DNA of 64,000 nucleotides from DASQZK01 sp963809925 (GTDB taxonomy: Bacteria; Bacteroidota; Bacteroidia; Bacteroidales; GCA-2748055): contig CAWELH010000010.1 in the NCBI GenBank assembly GCA_963809925.1, forward strand, positions 186,001 through 250,000. Direction: 5' to 3'. Shown one piece after another: positions 54,925-63,447 of the stretch (position 1 is the first letter of the stretch; the number at the start of each line of letters is the position of its first letter). The notes below the pieces were generated by a model. That model was not told where the DNA came from. It did no database searches and was given only the letters and a program-made list of their open reading frames with translations. The translations under genes were made by a program, and so were the position numbers.

Positions 54925-56385
54925 TCAGTTTTGTGGTACTCTCTTAAGGATTTCGAGAAGAAATTTCCAAAATTTATCTGCGGAAGCGATTTCTATCCCT
55001 TCATCAGGACTATGCGCCCCTTTAATGGTTGGACCAAAGGATACCATATCCAATTCAGGATATTTGTCAAGAAAGAGTCCGCATTCCAAACCAGCATGAA
55101 TCGCTCTTACAACAGGCTTGTTTCCAAAAAGTTCCTCGTAAATACCTTCAGTTACCTTCAGAATTTCTGAGTCCCGCCGGGGTTGCCATCCGGGATAACC
55201 CTGGGAATGGATTACCTTGGCACCAGTGAGTTCAAATACTGCCCGAATATTGTCGGCGATATCCTGTTTTGCAGAATCCACCGAACTCCTCTGGCTTGAG
55301 GTGATGAGAATATTCCCCGGGCGGTCAAATTTCACTGAAGCCAGGTTGGTAGAGGTTTCTACCAGATCATCAATCTCACGGCTCCATTCAATCACTCCGT
55401 TCGGACAGGCATAAAGGCTGTTAAGCAATTTACGCTGTGCCTTTTTGTTAATAACAAATGCGGGCTTGTCAGCCTTGATCAGTTCCATATCCAGGTTTGG
55501 TTCTGTCATCCTGAGTTCCTCCTTAATCATGGAACGGAATGTTTCGAACCATGTCCTCAGGTTTGTATAGTTTTTCTCCGGAACAGTGAGCAGTGCGTAT
55601 GCCTCCCGTGGTATGGCATTTCTTAAGTTACCACCGTCAAATGCGGCAATGCGGGTATTATACTTCCGGCTGGAATTCCACAGGAACCTGTTCAGAATCT
55701 TATTTGAATTGCCACGGCCCTTATGAATATCATCACCAGAATGCCCGCCGGTAAGTCCTTTTACAGAGACCTCACAGGCAATATGACCAGAGGGCATCTT
55801 TTTTTCCTTATAGGAAAGATTGACCATTGTATCCACACCGCCGGCGCATCCAATAAATAGCTCCCCTTCGTCCTCAGAATCGAGGTTCAGCAAAATGGAG
55901 CTTTTAAAGAAACCCTGCCGGATTTCATAAGCACCGGTGAGTCCGGTTTCTTCATCGATCGTAAACAGGCATTCAAGGGGACCATGTTCAATGGTATCCG
56001 ATGCGAGAACAGCCATTTGCGCAGCGATACCAATGCCGTCATCAGCACCAAGGGTTGTACCTTCAGCCCTGACCCATTCGCCATCAATTCTGGGCTTTAT
56101 CGGATCCACCTCAAAATTATGAGAAACATCTGAATTTTTTTCACCTACCATATCCATATGCGACTGGAGAACCACGGATCGCCTGGTTTCATATCCCTTC
56201 ACAGCAGGCTTACTTATCAGGAGATTCCCTGCGTCATCGGTCTTATATTCCAATTTGTATTTTTTGGCAAAATCAATCAGAAACTGCCTGATCCGGTCTT
56301 CCTTTCTGGAAGGTCTGGGAATCTTAAGAATTTCCTCAAAAAACGACCAGAGCACTTCAGGTTTAATGTGACTTAGGGTATCCAT
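54925..56385 (-). CDS. pepD: Aminoacyl-histidine dipeptidase (M20C)
   Basis: 486 residues, cytoplasmic. Hydrolyses Xaa-His and a broad set of dipeptides. Metal ligands of the M20 site are visible: His in VLQSHMDMVGE, bridging Asp in GADDGIGIA, catalytic Glu and ligand Glu in TIDEETGLTGA, Asp in LNLDSEDEG, and His in AIHAGLECG near the C-terminus. Full length for PepD. A minus-strand -7 element (56548-56555) lies about 165 bases upstream of its ATG. Confidence 0.93.
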   Translation of the reverse strand: MDTLSHIKPEVLWSFFEEILKIPRPSRKEDRIRQFLIDFAKKYKLEYKTDDAGNLLISKPAVKGYETRRSVVLQSHMDMVGEKNSDVSHNFEVDPIKPRIDGEWVRAEGTTLGADDGIGIAAQMAVLASDTIEHGPLECLFTIDEETGLTGAYEIRQGFFKSSILLNLDSEDEGELFIGCAGGVDTMVNLSYKEKKMPSGHIACEVSVKGLTGGHSGDDIHKGRGNSNKILNRFLWNSSRKYNTRIAAFDGGNLRNAIPREAYALLTVPEKNYTNLRTWFETFRSMIKEELRMTEPNLDMELIKADKPAFVINKKAQRKLLNSLYACPNGVIEWSREIDDLVETSTNLASVKFDRPGNILITSSQRSSVDSAKQDIADNIRAVFELTGAKVIHSQGYPGWQPRRDSEILKVTEGIYEELFGNKPVVRAIHAGLECGLFLDKYPELDMVSFGPTIKGAHSPDEGIEIASADKFWKFLLEILKRVPQN

Positions 56386-56547
56386 TTGATGCAGTATTTA
56401 TAGGATGATTTACAAAATAACATCAATATTTCAGGATAAACAAACCGGACAGGTAACGATGCCATGCATATCCGCCGGCAGACCTTTGCTTTATAACATA
56501 TTTTTAACTGAGAATTCATGCCCCGTCTCTTCTATATTTGCTACTTG

Positions 56548-56555
56548 CAAAGATA
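56548..56555 (-). promoter_or_regulatory. -7 element TATCTTTG for pepD
   Basis: The minus strand reads TATCTTTG, about 163 bases before the pepD ATG; a long leader would result, so the assignment is weak. Confidence 0.3.
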
Positions 56556-56584
56556 AAAAAAGTGTTTCGAATGCGATTTCAACT

Positions 56585-56592
56585 TATCTTTG
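56585..56592 (+). promoter_or_regulatory. -7 element TATCTTTG for the isocitrate dehydrogenase-like gene
   Basis: A perfect TAnnTTTG 80 bases before the ATG at 56673. A second candidate, TATATTTG, is at 56533-56540. A perfect 12-base palindrome AGATTCGAATCT (56624-56635) lies in the presumed leader and could be an operator. Confidence 0.4.
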
Positions 56593-56672
56593 AAAATCGT
56601 GTGTCAGGGTGAGTGATTTGCGTAGATTCGAATCTCCATAAACGAATTCAAACTAAATAAACTGAAACAGTT

Positions 56673-57866
56673 ATGCCAATACCGACGATTGTAGCAATGC
56701 CAGGCGACGGAATCGGGAGGGTCGTCCTTGAGGAATCCATACGTGTGCTCGATGCAGCAGGCTTCAAAGCAAATTATGAGGAAGCGGGTATTGGTTGGGA
56801 GTTCTGGTGCAGAGATGGAAACCCGCTTCCGGACAGTACTGTTCATCTACTTGAAAAACATAAAATCGGGCTTTTCGGGGCCATTACATCCAAGCCCAAA
56901 GATGCTGCTGCCGCAGAACTTAATCCTGAATTGCGCTCCGGGGATTTTGTATATTCCAGCCCGATAGTCGGCCTGAGACAGCACTTCAACCTGGATATTT
57001 GCATCCGGCCCTGCCATACCTATAAGGGTAATCCGCTAAATTTTATCAGAAGGGGCAGGAATAATAACATTGAGGAACCGGAAGTGGATGTGGTTATATT
57101 CAGACAGAATACGGAAGGATTATATGGCGGTGTGGAATGGTCAGATCCTCCTTCCCAGGTTTATGAGGCATTCCTGACGCATCCAAAGTTCAGAAAGAAC
57201 TTCGGCAGCACACCGAAGGATGAGATTTCCATATCAACACGGATCTTTACAAGAAAGCCCACAGAACGTATCCTTCGTGCAGCTTTCTCACATGCCAGGG
57301 AAAATAACTATAGATCGGTGACGGTATGTGAAAAGCCAAACGTTATTCGTGAAACGTCAGGGATGATGTACCGCATGGCCATGGACTTGCAGAAGAGTGA
57401 ATTTCCTGAGATAGAACTCTGGAATACCAATATTGATGCACAGATGATGTGGCTGACAAAAAATCCCGAAAATTATGGGGTGATTGTTGCCGGAAATATG
57501 TTTGGTGATATTGTTTCAGATGGATTTGCAGGGCTGATTGGAGGTCTGGGTTTTGCATGTAGCGCAAACCTTGGAGAGGATGTTGCGGTTTTTGAACCCA
57601 CCCATGGTTCTGCACCCAAATACGCTGACTACCCTGAGTCTATAGTGAACCCCATCGCCATGATCGCCTCTGCATGCATGATGTTGGAACATATTGGAGA
57701 GCAAGTTGTATCAGAAAGAATCAGAAATGCAATCGCTGCGGTAATTTCGGAAGGCAAAGTAAGGACGTACGATATGATGAAAATGCCGGGAAGGCCTGAT
57801 GTTATCAGGAATGGTGCGGCTTCTACCCGTAGGATGACAGAAGCTGTAATTGAAAAATTAGGTTGA
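56673..57866 (+). CDS. Isocitrate/isopropylmalate dehydrogenase family protein
   Basis: 397 residues. Oxidative decarboxylase fold: PTIVAMPGDGIGRVVLEE, the substrate Arg cluster IRPCHTYKGNPL, VVIFRQNTEGLYGG, Lys and Tyr of the active site (KPNVIRET, ...), metal Asp residues in NMFGDIVSDGFAGLIGGLG, and the NAD-loop EPTHGSAPKYA. The EPTHGSAPKYA form suggests an NAD-dependent enzyme. Isocitrate is the more likely substrate because no leucine genes are near and citrate lyase is 3 kb away, but isopropylmalate or homoisocitrate is not excluded. An HD-like gene starts 36 bases later on the same strand. Confidence 0.85.
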   Translation: MPIPTIVAMPGDGIGRVVLEESIRVLDAAGFKANYEEAGIGWEFWCRDGNPLPDSTVHLLEKHKIGLFGAITSKPKDAAAAELNPELRSGDFVYSSPIVGLRQHFNLDICIRPCHTYKGNPLNFIRRGRNNNIEEPEVDVVIFRQNTEGLYGGVEWSDPPSQVYEAFLTHPKFRKNFGSTPKDEISISTRIFTRKPTERILRAAFSHARENNYRSVTVCEKPNVIRETSGMMYRMAMDLQKSEFPEIELWNTNIDAQMMWLTKNPENYGVIVAGNMFGDIVSDGFAGLIGGLGFACSANLGEDVAVFEPTHGSAPKYADYPESIVNPIAMIASACMMLEHIGEQVVSERIRNAIAAVISEGKVRTYDMMKMPGRPDVIRNGAASTRRMTEAVIEKLG

Positions 57867-57902
57867 GTTTTGTTCGGGATAGTCGAATTCTGAACCATAG
57901 AT

Positions 57903-58466
57903 ATGTTAAAAACTAAAGCAATGAATGAATCGGTATATACGCTCTGGCCGGAACTGGAATGGATTGAAGATGAGATTTTGAGAGGGAAAGTGGCAGCCAC
58001 CTGGGCACTGGCCCTGGAAAAAAGTGTACTTACTCCGGATGATTTACAGCGTATCCCGTTTACACTTCTTGTTCCGGATTTGAGTGTAAGCTTTATGGCT
58101 CACAAACGATCGGTGGTGCATATTGCCAGGAAATCAGCGGAGACGATTGATGAGTTCTACGGCCACGAACTCCCGGTCAATATGGATGTACTTATTGCTG
58201 GTGCAATTCTCGCAGATGTGGGGAAACTGCTGGAGTATGAAATGAAAGACGGCAAAGCAGTGCAGGCTTCCTATGGAAAATATCTCAGACATCCTTTTTC
58301 CGGAGTATCTTTGGCCGAGAAATGTAATGTTCCCCCTGAGGTTTGCCACATCATTGCTGCACATGCCGGCGAAGGAGATCTTGTCAAACGCTCGGTTGAG
58401 GCTACCATTGTGCACCATGCTGATTTTATGACTTTTCTCCCTTTCAGGGACAGGCTGATTGTGTAA
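57903..58466 (+). CDS. HD-domain-like protein with altered metal site
   Basis: 187 residues (an ATG at 57921, MNESVYTLW, would give 181). The HD phosphohydrolase fold shows in FMAHKRSVVHIA, GAILADVGKLLEYE, RHPFSGVSLAEK, IIAAHAGEGD and IVHHADFMT. The signature His-Asp pair is Ala-Asp (ADVGK), while the other His and the final Asp remain. It may bind one metal or be a non-catalytic nucleotide sensor. Context: 36 bases after the dehydrogenase gene and 76 before a carboxylate-type transporter. The function is unknown. Confidence 0.75.
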   Translation: MLKTKAMNESVYTLWPELEWIEDEILRGKVAATWALALEKSVLTPDDLQRIPFTLLVPDLSVSFMAHKRSVVHIARKSAETIDEFYGHELPVNMDVLIAGAILADVGKLLEYEMKDGKAVQASYGKYLRHPFSGVSLAEKCNVPPEVCHIIAAHAGEGDLVKRSVEATIVHHADFMTFLPFRDRLIV

Positions 58467-58542
58467 GTGTTTTTCTTACAGAATTAGGTAATCCCCACAA
58501 AAACTATTAATTTGGACCATCCAAAAGGGGAAAACCCCGGTT

Positions 58543-60321
58543 ATGCTGAGCTTCGATCTGATTCTGGTATTCGTCGTCATCGTATTTCTCCTCGTATCCC
58601 TGTATTGGGGGATACTTGGACCCTCCTTTACGTTTGTTATCGGCATAAGTGTACTGGGCTTTTTTGGCGTGCTGACACCAAGTGAAATCCTGAGCGGATT
58701 CGCCAATGAACAAATCGCAGTGGTGATCATGCTGTTGCTGATCGGAGATATTATACGGCAAACCGCGGTAATCGAAGTCATTTTTGACCGTATTTTCAGA
58801 TCAGCCAGGAGTTATCGCGGATTTTTAAGCAGGATGCTTCTGATAATCAGTACGTTTTCTGCATTCCTGAACAATACGCCCCTGGTGGCTGTCATGATGC
58901 CCTACGTAAACAGCTGGTGTAAAAGGAATAAGATCGCGCCTTCCAAATTTCTGATGCCCCTGTCGTTTGCCGCGATTCTCGGAGGCTGTGCCACACTCAT
59001 CGGAACATCCACCAACCTGATCGTTAACGGGCTTGTGGAAAGCCAGACCATTATTCCCGGACTCCGCCCTCTCAGGATCTTCGATTTTACTGCAGTCGGA
59101 CTGCCGATGATCATCATTGGGTTTTTCTACCTCCTGTTTTTCGGCGACCGCCTCCTGCCTGAGAAAGATAAGTCGGATGAGGAATCAACAGGGCAGGGCA
59201 GGGAGTATATCGTGGAAAGCAAGGTACGTTCAGGCTCCTATATTGCAGGCAAAACCATTGGGCAGGCAGGTTTCTATGGTGATCGCTCTTATACACTGCT
59301 GGAAATCATACGGGAAGAAATAAAGATTTTGACCTTCAGTGAGAAATTTGTTTTGCAGGAGGGTGATATTCTCATTTTCACAGGCGATACAGAGACTGTT
59401 GCAGAGCTGATCGAAGGGAAGTCGGGTTTGCAGCTTCCGGAAGTAGGCATGATGAAAAGGCGCAAGAAAACCGAGATCGTGGAGATCGTCATTAGCCAGA
59501 ACTCATCATTGATCGGAAAAACCGTCAAGACCGTCAATTTCAGAAGCAAATATGACGCCGCCATCATTGCGGTCCATCGCAACGGGGTACGGGTTCAGGA
59601 AAAACTCAGTGAGATCATGCTCAGGGCAGGCGACGTGCTGCTTTTATTCACCGGTGAAAACTTCCTGGTGCGCACCGAAAATACGATGGACTTCTATTTC
59701 ATATCCAAAGTCAGAGGTTTTATCAAACTGGAATGGTACAAGACTGCCGTATTACTTGGGGGGCTCATGTTGTCCATACTCCTGTCAGCATTTGGTGTGA
59801 TCCGTCTTTTCATGGGACTGATCGTAGTGATCATCGCTTCCCTGGCGTTAAAGATCACGAATCCAAAGGATCTATCGAAGAGTATTGACTATAACCTGGC
59901 TATAATTATCGTCCTGTCACTGGCACTCGGTACCGCCATGACGAAATCTGGTGCAGCTGATCTGCTGGCAGATTCGATCATTGGCATGTTCATGCCGCTT
60001 GGAAAAGTGGGGATACTTTTCGGGATATTTCTGATTACAGGAATTCTTGCTGCATACATTACAAGCAAGGCAGCAGCGGCGATTATTTTCCCAATTTCGC
60101 TCACTATGTCTGCAAACCTGGATTTAAATCCTATACCCTTTATCCTGATTGTGGCCTTTGCATCTGCAGCCAATTTCATGACGCCTATCGGTTTTCAAAC
60201 CAACCTCATGGTCTATGGGCCTGGTAATTACTCATTTAAAGATTTCATGAAGGTCGGAGGTCCGCTTACCCTGATTTATATGGTTGTTGCCGTTCTTATC
60301 CTGTCACTGATCTATTTCTGA
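58543..60321 (+). CDS. SLC13/DASS-type anion transporter with two RCK_C (TrkA_C) domains
   Basis: 592 residues. Two membrane halves (about residues 1-205 and 400-592) with the paired family motifs SAFLNNTPLVAVMMP and GTSTNLIVNGL in the first and YITSKAAAAIIFP and MTPIGFQTNLMVYGPG in the second. Between them are two RCK_C domains (about 220-300 and 315-385, each ending in GDILIFTGDTE / GDVLLLFTGEN), regulatory modules that bind small ligands. Members move sulfate, dicarboxylates, citrate or phosphate with Na+. The place next to dehydrogenase and citrate lyase genes makes a carboxylate attractive, but sulfate is as common for RCK_C-containing members. Confidence 0.88.
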   Translation: MLSFDLILVFVVIVFLLVSLYWGILGPSFTFVIGISVLGFFGVLTPSEILSGFANEQIAVVIMLLLIGDIIRQTAVIEVIFDRIFRSARSYRGFLSRMLLIISTFSAFLNNTPLVAVMMPYVNSWCKRNKIAPSKFLMPLSFAAILGGCATLIGTSTNLIVNGLVESQTIIPGLRPLRIFDFTAVGLPMIIIGFFYLLFFGDRLLPEKDKSDEESTGQGREYIVESKVRSGSYIAGKTIGQAGFYGDRSYTLLEIIREEIKILTFSEKFVLQEGDILIFTGDTETVAELIEGKSGLQLPEVGMMKRRKKTEIVEIVISQNSSLIGKTVKTVNFRSKYDAAIIAVHRNGVRVQEKLSEIMLRAGDVLLLFTGENFLVRTENTMDFYFISKVRGFIKLEWYKTAVLLGGLMLSILLSAFGVIRLFMGLIVVIIASLALKITNPKDLSKSIDYNLAIIIVLSLALGTAMTKSGAADLLADSIIGMFMPLGKVGILFGIFLITGILAAYITSKAAAAIIFPISLTMSANLDLNPIPFILIVAFASAANFMTPIGFQTNLMVYGPGNYSFKDFMKVGGPLTLIYMVVAVLILSLIYF

Positions 60322-60352
60322 TGACCTCAACCGTACAAGTGATCCGAAATTT

Positions 60353-60598
60353 TTAATTCATATCGTCATCCACCGATGATCCGCCATCGGAAAGAATTTT
60401 AAGTCCTTTGTCGAGCGCCTCGTTTAGCTTTTGTTTATATGCAGTCTGCTCCTCATCATTCATACATTCCGGGGCAAGTGAATTACCGGCACCGCCATGT
60501 ATGATCAGGGCATAATCAATGCCGGGCTTTTTCTCATTTGAGCATGACAGCAAAAAAAGCAGACAGGTCGCGAAAAGAAATAGAAAATGTCGTTTCAT
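60353..60598 (-). pseudogene. N-terminal remnant of an isoaspartyl peptidase/L-asparaginase (Ntn type)
   Basis: 81 residues with a lipoprotein signal ending LLSC (Cys19). After it the sequence YALIIHGGAGN, the conserved ALDKGLKILSDGGSSVD and the approach to the VE.AI helix match the start of the type 2 asparaginase/isoaspartyl peptidase family, which normally runs over 300 residues and contains the self-cleaving Thr. Here it stops after GGSSVDDDMN, and the next 31 bases lead straight to the stop of the transporter gene on the other strand, so the remaining three quarters are missing. It is most likely a deletion remnant that cannot be active. Confidence 0.85.
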
Positions 60599-60813
60599 CT
60601 GAAAAGAAATTTACGTTATAACCAAAGGTGACGATTCTGTTTCAGATTAACTGATGGGTAAGGTAAGGTTTGTGAAATGCTATTTACTCCTGCAGAGGTC
60701 AGTAAATAGTATACTATTGGCCGAAATGCAACTTTTTTGCAGACGTTTAAGCAGCAGATAATTACCTCGGTGCATCGCAAATATCACAGTTTCAGAAAGC
60801 GATAGGGGGATTT

Positions 60814-61872
60814 TTATTTAATATTAATCTTCACGCTGCCTTCGGTGGCAACAATATTTATCTCAGATTTCTGACCGGTGCCGTAACTTCCGGAAATATA
60901 TTTGTCAGCATTCTCTATCTTTTTGGTTAAGTTATCCATCCCATCTACCGATATATCACCACGTTTTGCTTCTCCTTTGATGTTAAAACTTGAGGCAGCG
61001 CTGATGCCAAGCTTATAACTGCCTCCTTTATTGTCGATCTTGATACTTTCAAACTGATCGCCAAACTCACCAACCTTGACCACCGAATAACTGCTGCTGA
61101 TCTCAAACTTCCCCGTTATCTCTTCCGCAGTGAGATTACTGTATCTTAGATCTCCAACATAGTTTTTCATTTCACCTACCTTATAAATATCATAGTTTGA
61201 TTCCACAACGAGCGAACTGCATTCATCGACCGAAAGTCCTGAATACTTACTGAGGGCAACAATTGCCCTGGCCTCAGTGATGCTAAGCTTCGAATACGAA
61301 AGATTGAGCTTTAACCAGGCAGCTTCGTTTATGGAACCAGTAGAATAGCTGAGATTAATCTCATTAAGGTCGCCATCCTTTCCATGAGTAAGAGACTGGA
61401 TCTTCATATTCCCGTAAGAGACATTTATCTTTGCCAGGCCTGCAAGTTCTTCAATGTACACGGCACCATATCGGCTCCTGAGATTGAGGGCAATAGAGGT
61501 AGGAACATGGATAGTGAAATCGACACCGAACTTTGTGTTTTCGCGCGAGGAGATTCTGTCAGGTATTTCGGAACGTACATTGATGTCGCCATTATCTTCT
61601 GAAATTTCAGCATCCAGTTGAGCCGCCAAATCCTCGGCTACCCTTTTGTCATCACTTTTTACCCATATCAAAGCTTCAACTTCAATGGTTTTATTATCCG
61701 AAGTAAGAATATTTACATTTCCGAATTTGGCATCAACATTAAGTGTAGCTCCTGTCACATAGCTGAAGCTTTTGGAAATGGTTCTTTCCACGGACTGACC
61801 GTTCAGGGATAAAAGTGCCGGGAAAAGTACTGCAAGCACTAAGAGAATCCGACAATAAACAGATGATTTCAT
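60814..61872 (-). CDS. DUF4097-like beta-repeat secreted protein
   Basis: 352 residues. Sec signal peptide (cleavage near SLNGQ-S26). The rest is a long run of short beta-strands (LNVDAKFGNVNILTSD, SRYGAVYIEELAG, INVSYGNMKIQSL, LNLSYSKLSITEA, ...), the pattern of putative auto-transporter adhesin-like DUF4097/DUF2807 proteins. No catalytic motif. Located downstream of a sigma factor and its membrane partner on the same strand (61 bases after the partner), so it is probably co-transcribed and an output or sensor of the envelope-stress operon. Confidence 0.75.
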   Translation of the reverse strand: MKSSVYCRILLVLAVLFPALLSLNGQSVERTISKSFSYVTGATLNVDAKFGNVNILTSDNKTIEVEALIWVKSDDKRVAEDLAAQLDAEISEDNGDINVRSEIPDRISSRENTKFGVDFTIHVPTSIALNLRSRYGAVYIEELAGLAKINVSYGNMKIQSLTHGKDGDLNEINLSYSTGSINEAAWLKLNLSYSKLSITEARAIVALSKYSGLSVDECSSLVVESNYDIYKVGEMKNYVGDLRYSNLTAEEITGKFEISSSYSVVKVGEFGDQFESIKIDNKGGSYKLGISAASSFNIKGEAKRGDISVDGMDNLTKKIENADKYISGSYGTGQKSEINIVATEGSVKINIK

Positions 61873-61933
61873 AATTTTTTGGTTTTACAATTCTCGGTCG
61901 TATTTTATGCTGTTAACAATCGCTCTGATTTTA

Positions 61934-62452
61934 CTATAATTTATTCGTTTGACCTTGCTTTGCTGGGTCAAGCTGGTTGACGATATACTGAAGGAACTCC
62001 ACCCGTGACCTGTGGTATTCAATTAAGGCACTAATTACTCTTTCATCGCCGGGATATTTTCTTAAATCGCTGATTAGCTTACCATAATTTTTATCATAAC
62101 TTTTAACATCATTGAGCAGTACCGTCTTTGTTGCTTCATCCCTGAACCGGATTTCTTTGATCTCAGTGATCATTGAGCCGCTAATGGAATTATAATAATA
62201 AAGAGTTTCCTTAACCTCTTCGGGAAGTTCTGAAATCACAGTTTTTTCCTTCTCACGAACCAGGTAAAGGTAACCGCCGCCTGTTAGGGTCATTGCCAGA
62301 ATGAATATTGCAGCGATCTTTAAAAGGTTGGTTGTTTCAAGGCCTGCATTTCTCTGAATTTTCCTGCCAAAGCGCCTGAAGTGCCCTCTGTGGGGTGAAC
62401 GATCATCAAACTGTTCCCGGTTCTCTCTTACTAATTTTTCAATTTCCGTCAT
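61934..62452 (-). CDS. Single-pass membrane protein, probable anti-sigma partner
   Basis: 172 residues. A polar N-terminal part (about 1-45, with REQFDDRSPHRGHFRR), one transmembrane helix (about 45-66), and a helical extracytoplasmic part rich in Glu, Lys and Arg. It starts with an ATGA overlap of 4 bases with the ECF sigma gene and is therefore its translationally coupled partner. No zinc-containing anti-sigma motif (HxxxCxxC) is visible, so it belongs to another, uncharacterised class. Confidence 0.75.
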   Translation of the reverse strand: MTEIEKLVRENREQFDDRSPHRGHFRRFGRKIQRNAGLETTNLLKIAAIFILAMTLTGGGYLYLVREKEKTVISELPEEVKETLYYYNSISGSMITEIKEIRFRDEATKTVLLNDVKSYDKNYGKLISDLRKYPGDERVISALIEYHRSRVEFLQYIVNQLDPAKQGQTNKL

Positions 62453-62973
62453 TTGCTTTTCTTTTTCAGGTTTGTCAGTAGTTTCTGTTTCGCCCTTGAA
62501 TACTGTGAACGGGAAGTTGAAGGTGAGATGCCCAGGATAACGGCAATCTCATCGTGGTCATAACCTTCAAGAAGGTACAGCGACAGCACAATCCTGTATC
62601 CTTCTGGTAGCCTGTAAATTTCATCCTGTGATCTGATGATGTTTGCCGGCCAGTTTCCTTCCTCCTCTTCAGAATTTTCAGAGAGCACTTCAATATCATC
62701 ATCGCCAAATGGTTCAGTTTGATGCCTGCTGTTTTTCCTCAGTGCGTCAAGTGATTTGTTGACTACAATTTTTTTAAGCCAGGCTCCGAAACTCACCTCA
62801 GCCCTGAACTTGTCCAGGTTTTCAAACGCTTTCAGAAATGAATCCTGCATCACATCCTCTGCTTCAAAGTGATTGTTCACAATTCGCATACTGGTATTGA
62901 ACATAGCCTTATAATAAAGCCTGTATATCTCAAATTGGGCTTTTCGGCTGCCTTTTCTGCATTCCTCAATCAA
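62449..62973 (-). CDS. RNA polymerase ECF sigma factor, start codon ambiguous
   Basis: 174 residues from a TTG at 62971-62973. Region 2 (YRLYYKAMFNTSMRIVNNHFEAEDVMQDSFLKAFENLDKF) and region 4 (LPEGYRIVLSLYLLEGYDHDEIAVILGISPSTSRSQYSRAKQKL) are complete and joined by an acidic linker. The start is odd. In frame, about 20 codons upstream remain open (...NSAYSDIHKALIEEC), but no ATG is there. An ATG lies in another frame just upstream and would join the coding frame if the A8 tract (63002-63009 on the plus strand as T8) had nine A. The coding frame could thus be longer, or slippage may be used. It directs transcription of envelope genes, probably including the downstream pair. Confidence 0.88.
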   Translation of the reverse strand: MIEECRKGSRKAQFEIYRLYYKAMFNTSMRIVNNHFEAEDVMQDSFLKAFENLDKFRAEVSFGAWLKKIVVNKSLDALRKNSRHQTEPFGDDDIEVLSENSEEEEGNWPANIIRSQDEIYRLPEGYRIVLSLYLLEGYDHDEIAVILGISPSTSRSQYSRAKQKLLTNLKKKSK

Positions 62974-63115
62974 TGCCTTATGGATGTCTGAATATGCGCT
63001 ATTTTTTTTCTGGAATTCATTTAAAAGACGATAAGGTTGATTAATTGCTGCATGAAATGCTCCTGTTTTTACAATTATGGTATTGACACGCCGGTCAAAA
63101 AAATGGCTTAAAGTA

Positions 63116-63144
63116 TTGCAAATTAAGATATTTTGCTAAATTTG
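63116..63144 (+). promoter_or_regulatory. Promoter TTG-N18-TAAATTTG for the small lipoprotein
   Basis: TTG at 63116-63118 and TAAATTTG (perfect TAnnTTTG) at 63137-63144 are 18 bases apart, close to the Bacteroidota -33/-7 spacing. Start of the gene is 53 bases downstream of the element. Confidence 0.5.
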
Positions 63145-63197
63145 TATGAATCTGAAAAGATCTAAACCATAATTTCTAACCCTAAAAACTGTCCTTT

Positions 63198-63389
63198 ATG
63201 AAAAAATTTAGCTTACTCCTTTTATTTTTGTCTTTTTTTGCTTTTGTTTCCCTGAATTCATGTCAGCAGAAACCAAAAGCAACTGACCAGACAGAAGAAG
63301 AAATGGCTCCAGCTGATGAGAATACTATGGCACCTGCTGAAGGCATGCAGGAAGACACTACCCAGATGAGTGGTGACGAAGGCAAGTAA
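63198..63389 (+). CDS. Small acidic lipoprotein, function unknown
   Basis: 63 residues. Lipoprotein signal ending SLNSC (Cys22). The mature part is about 40 residues, acidic, rich in Glu, Asp, Met, Ala and Pro, with a repeated phrase (EEMAPADENTMAP and MAPAEGMQED). Gene borders are good: a promoter upstream and a strong terminator downstream. It is divergent from the sigma factor operon. Small acidic lipoproteins of this sort are abundant in Bacteroidota, but I know no function. Confidence 0.8.
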   Translation: MKKFSLLLLFLSFFAFVSLNSCQQKPKATDQTEEEMAPADENTMAPAEGMQEDTTQMSGDEGK

Positions 63390-63410
63390 TTCTTTTGGCT
63401 CAACAGATAG

Positions 63411-63447
63411 CTAAAGAGGGTGGGCCATTCGGTTCACCCTCTTTTAG
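63411..63447. terminator. Intrinsic terminator between convergent genes
   Basis: CTAAAGAGGGTG (63411-63422) pairs with CACCCTCTTTTAG (63435-63447) with one extra T. The stem has about 11 base pairs and the T-rich arms serve both directions. The right end abuts the stop of the next minus-strand gene. Confidence 0.65.

Noticed and set aside
56624..56635. T-arm of a tRNA (GATTCGAATC)
   Set aside because: No acceptor stem, anticodon arm or CCA end around it; it is a plain palindrome.
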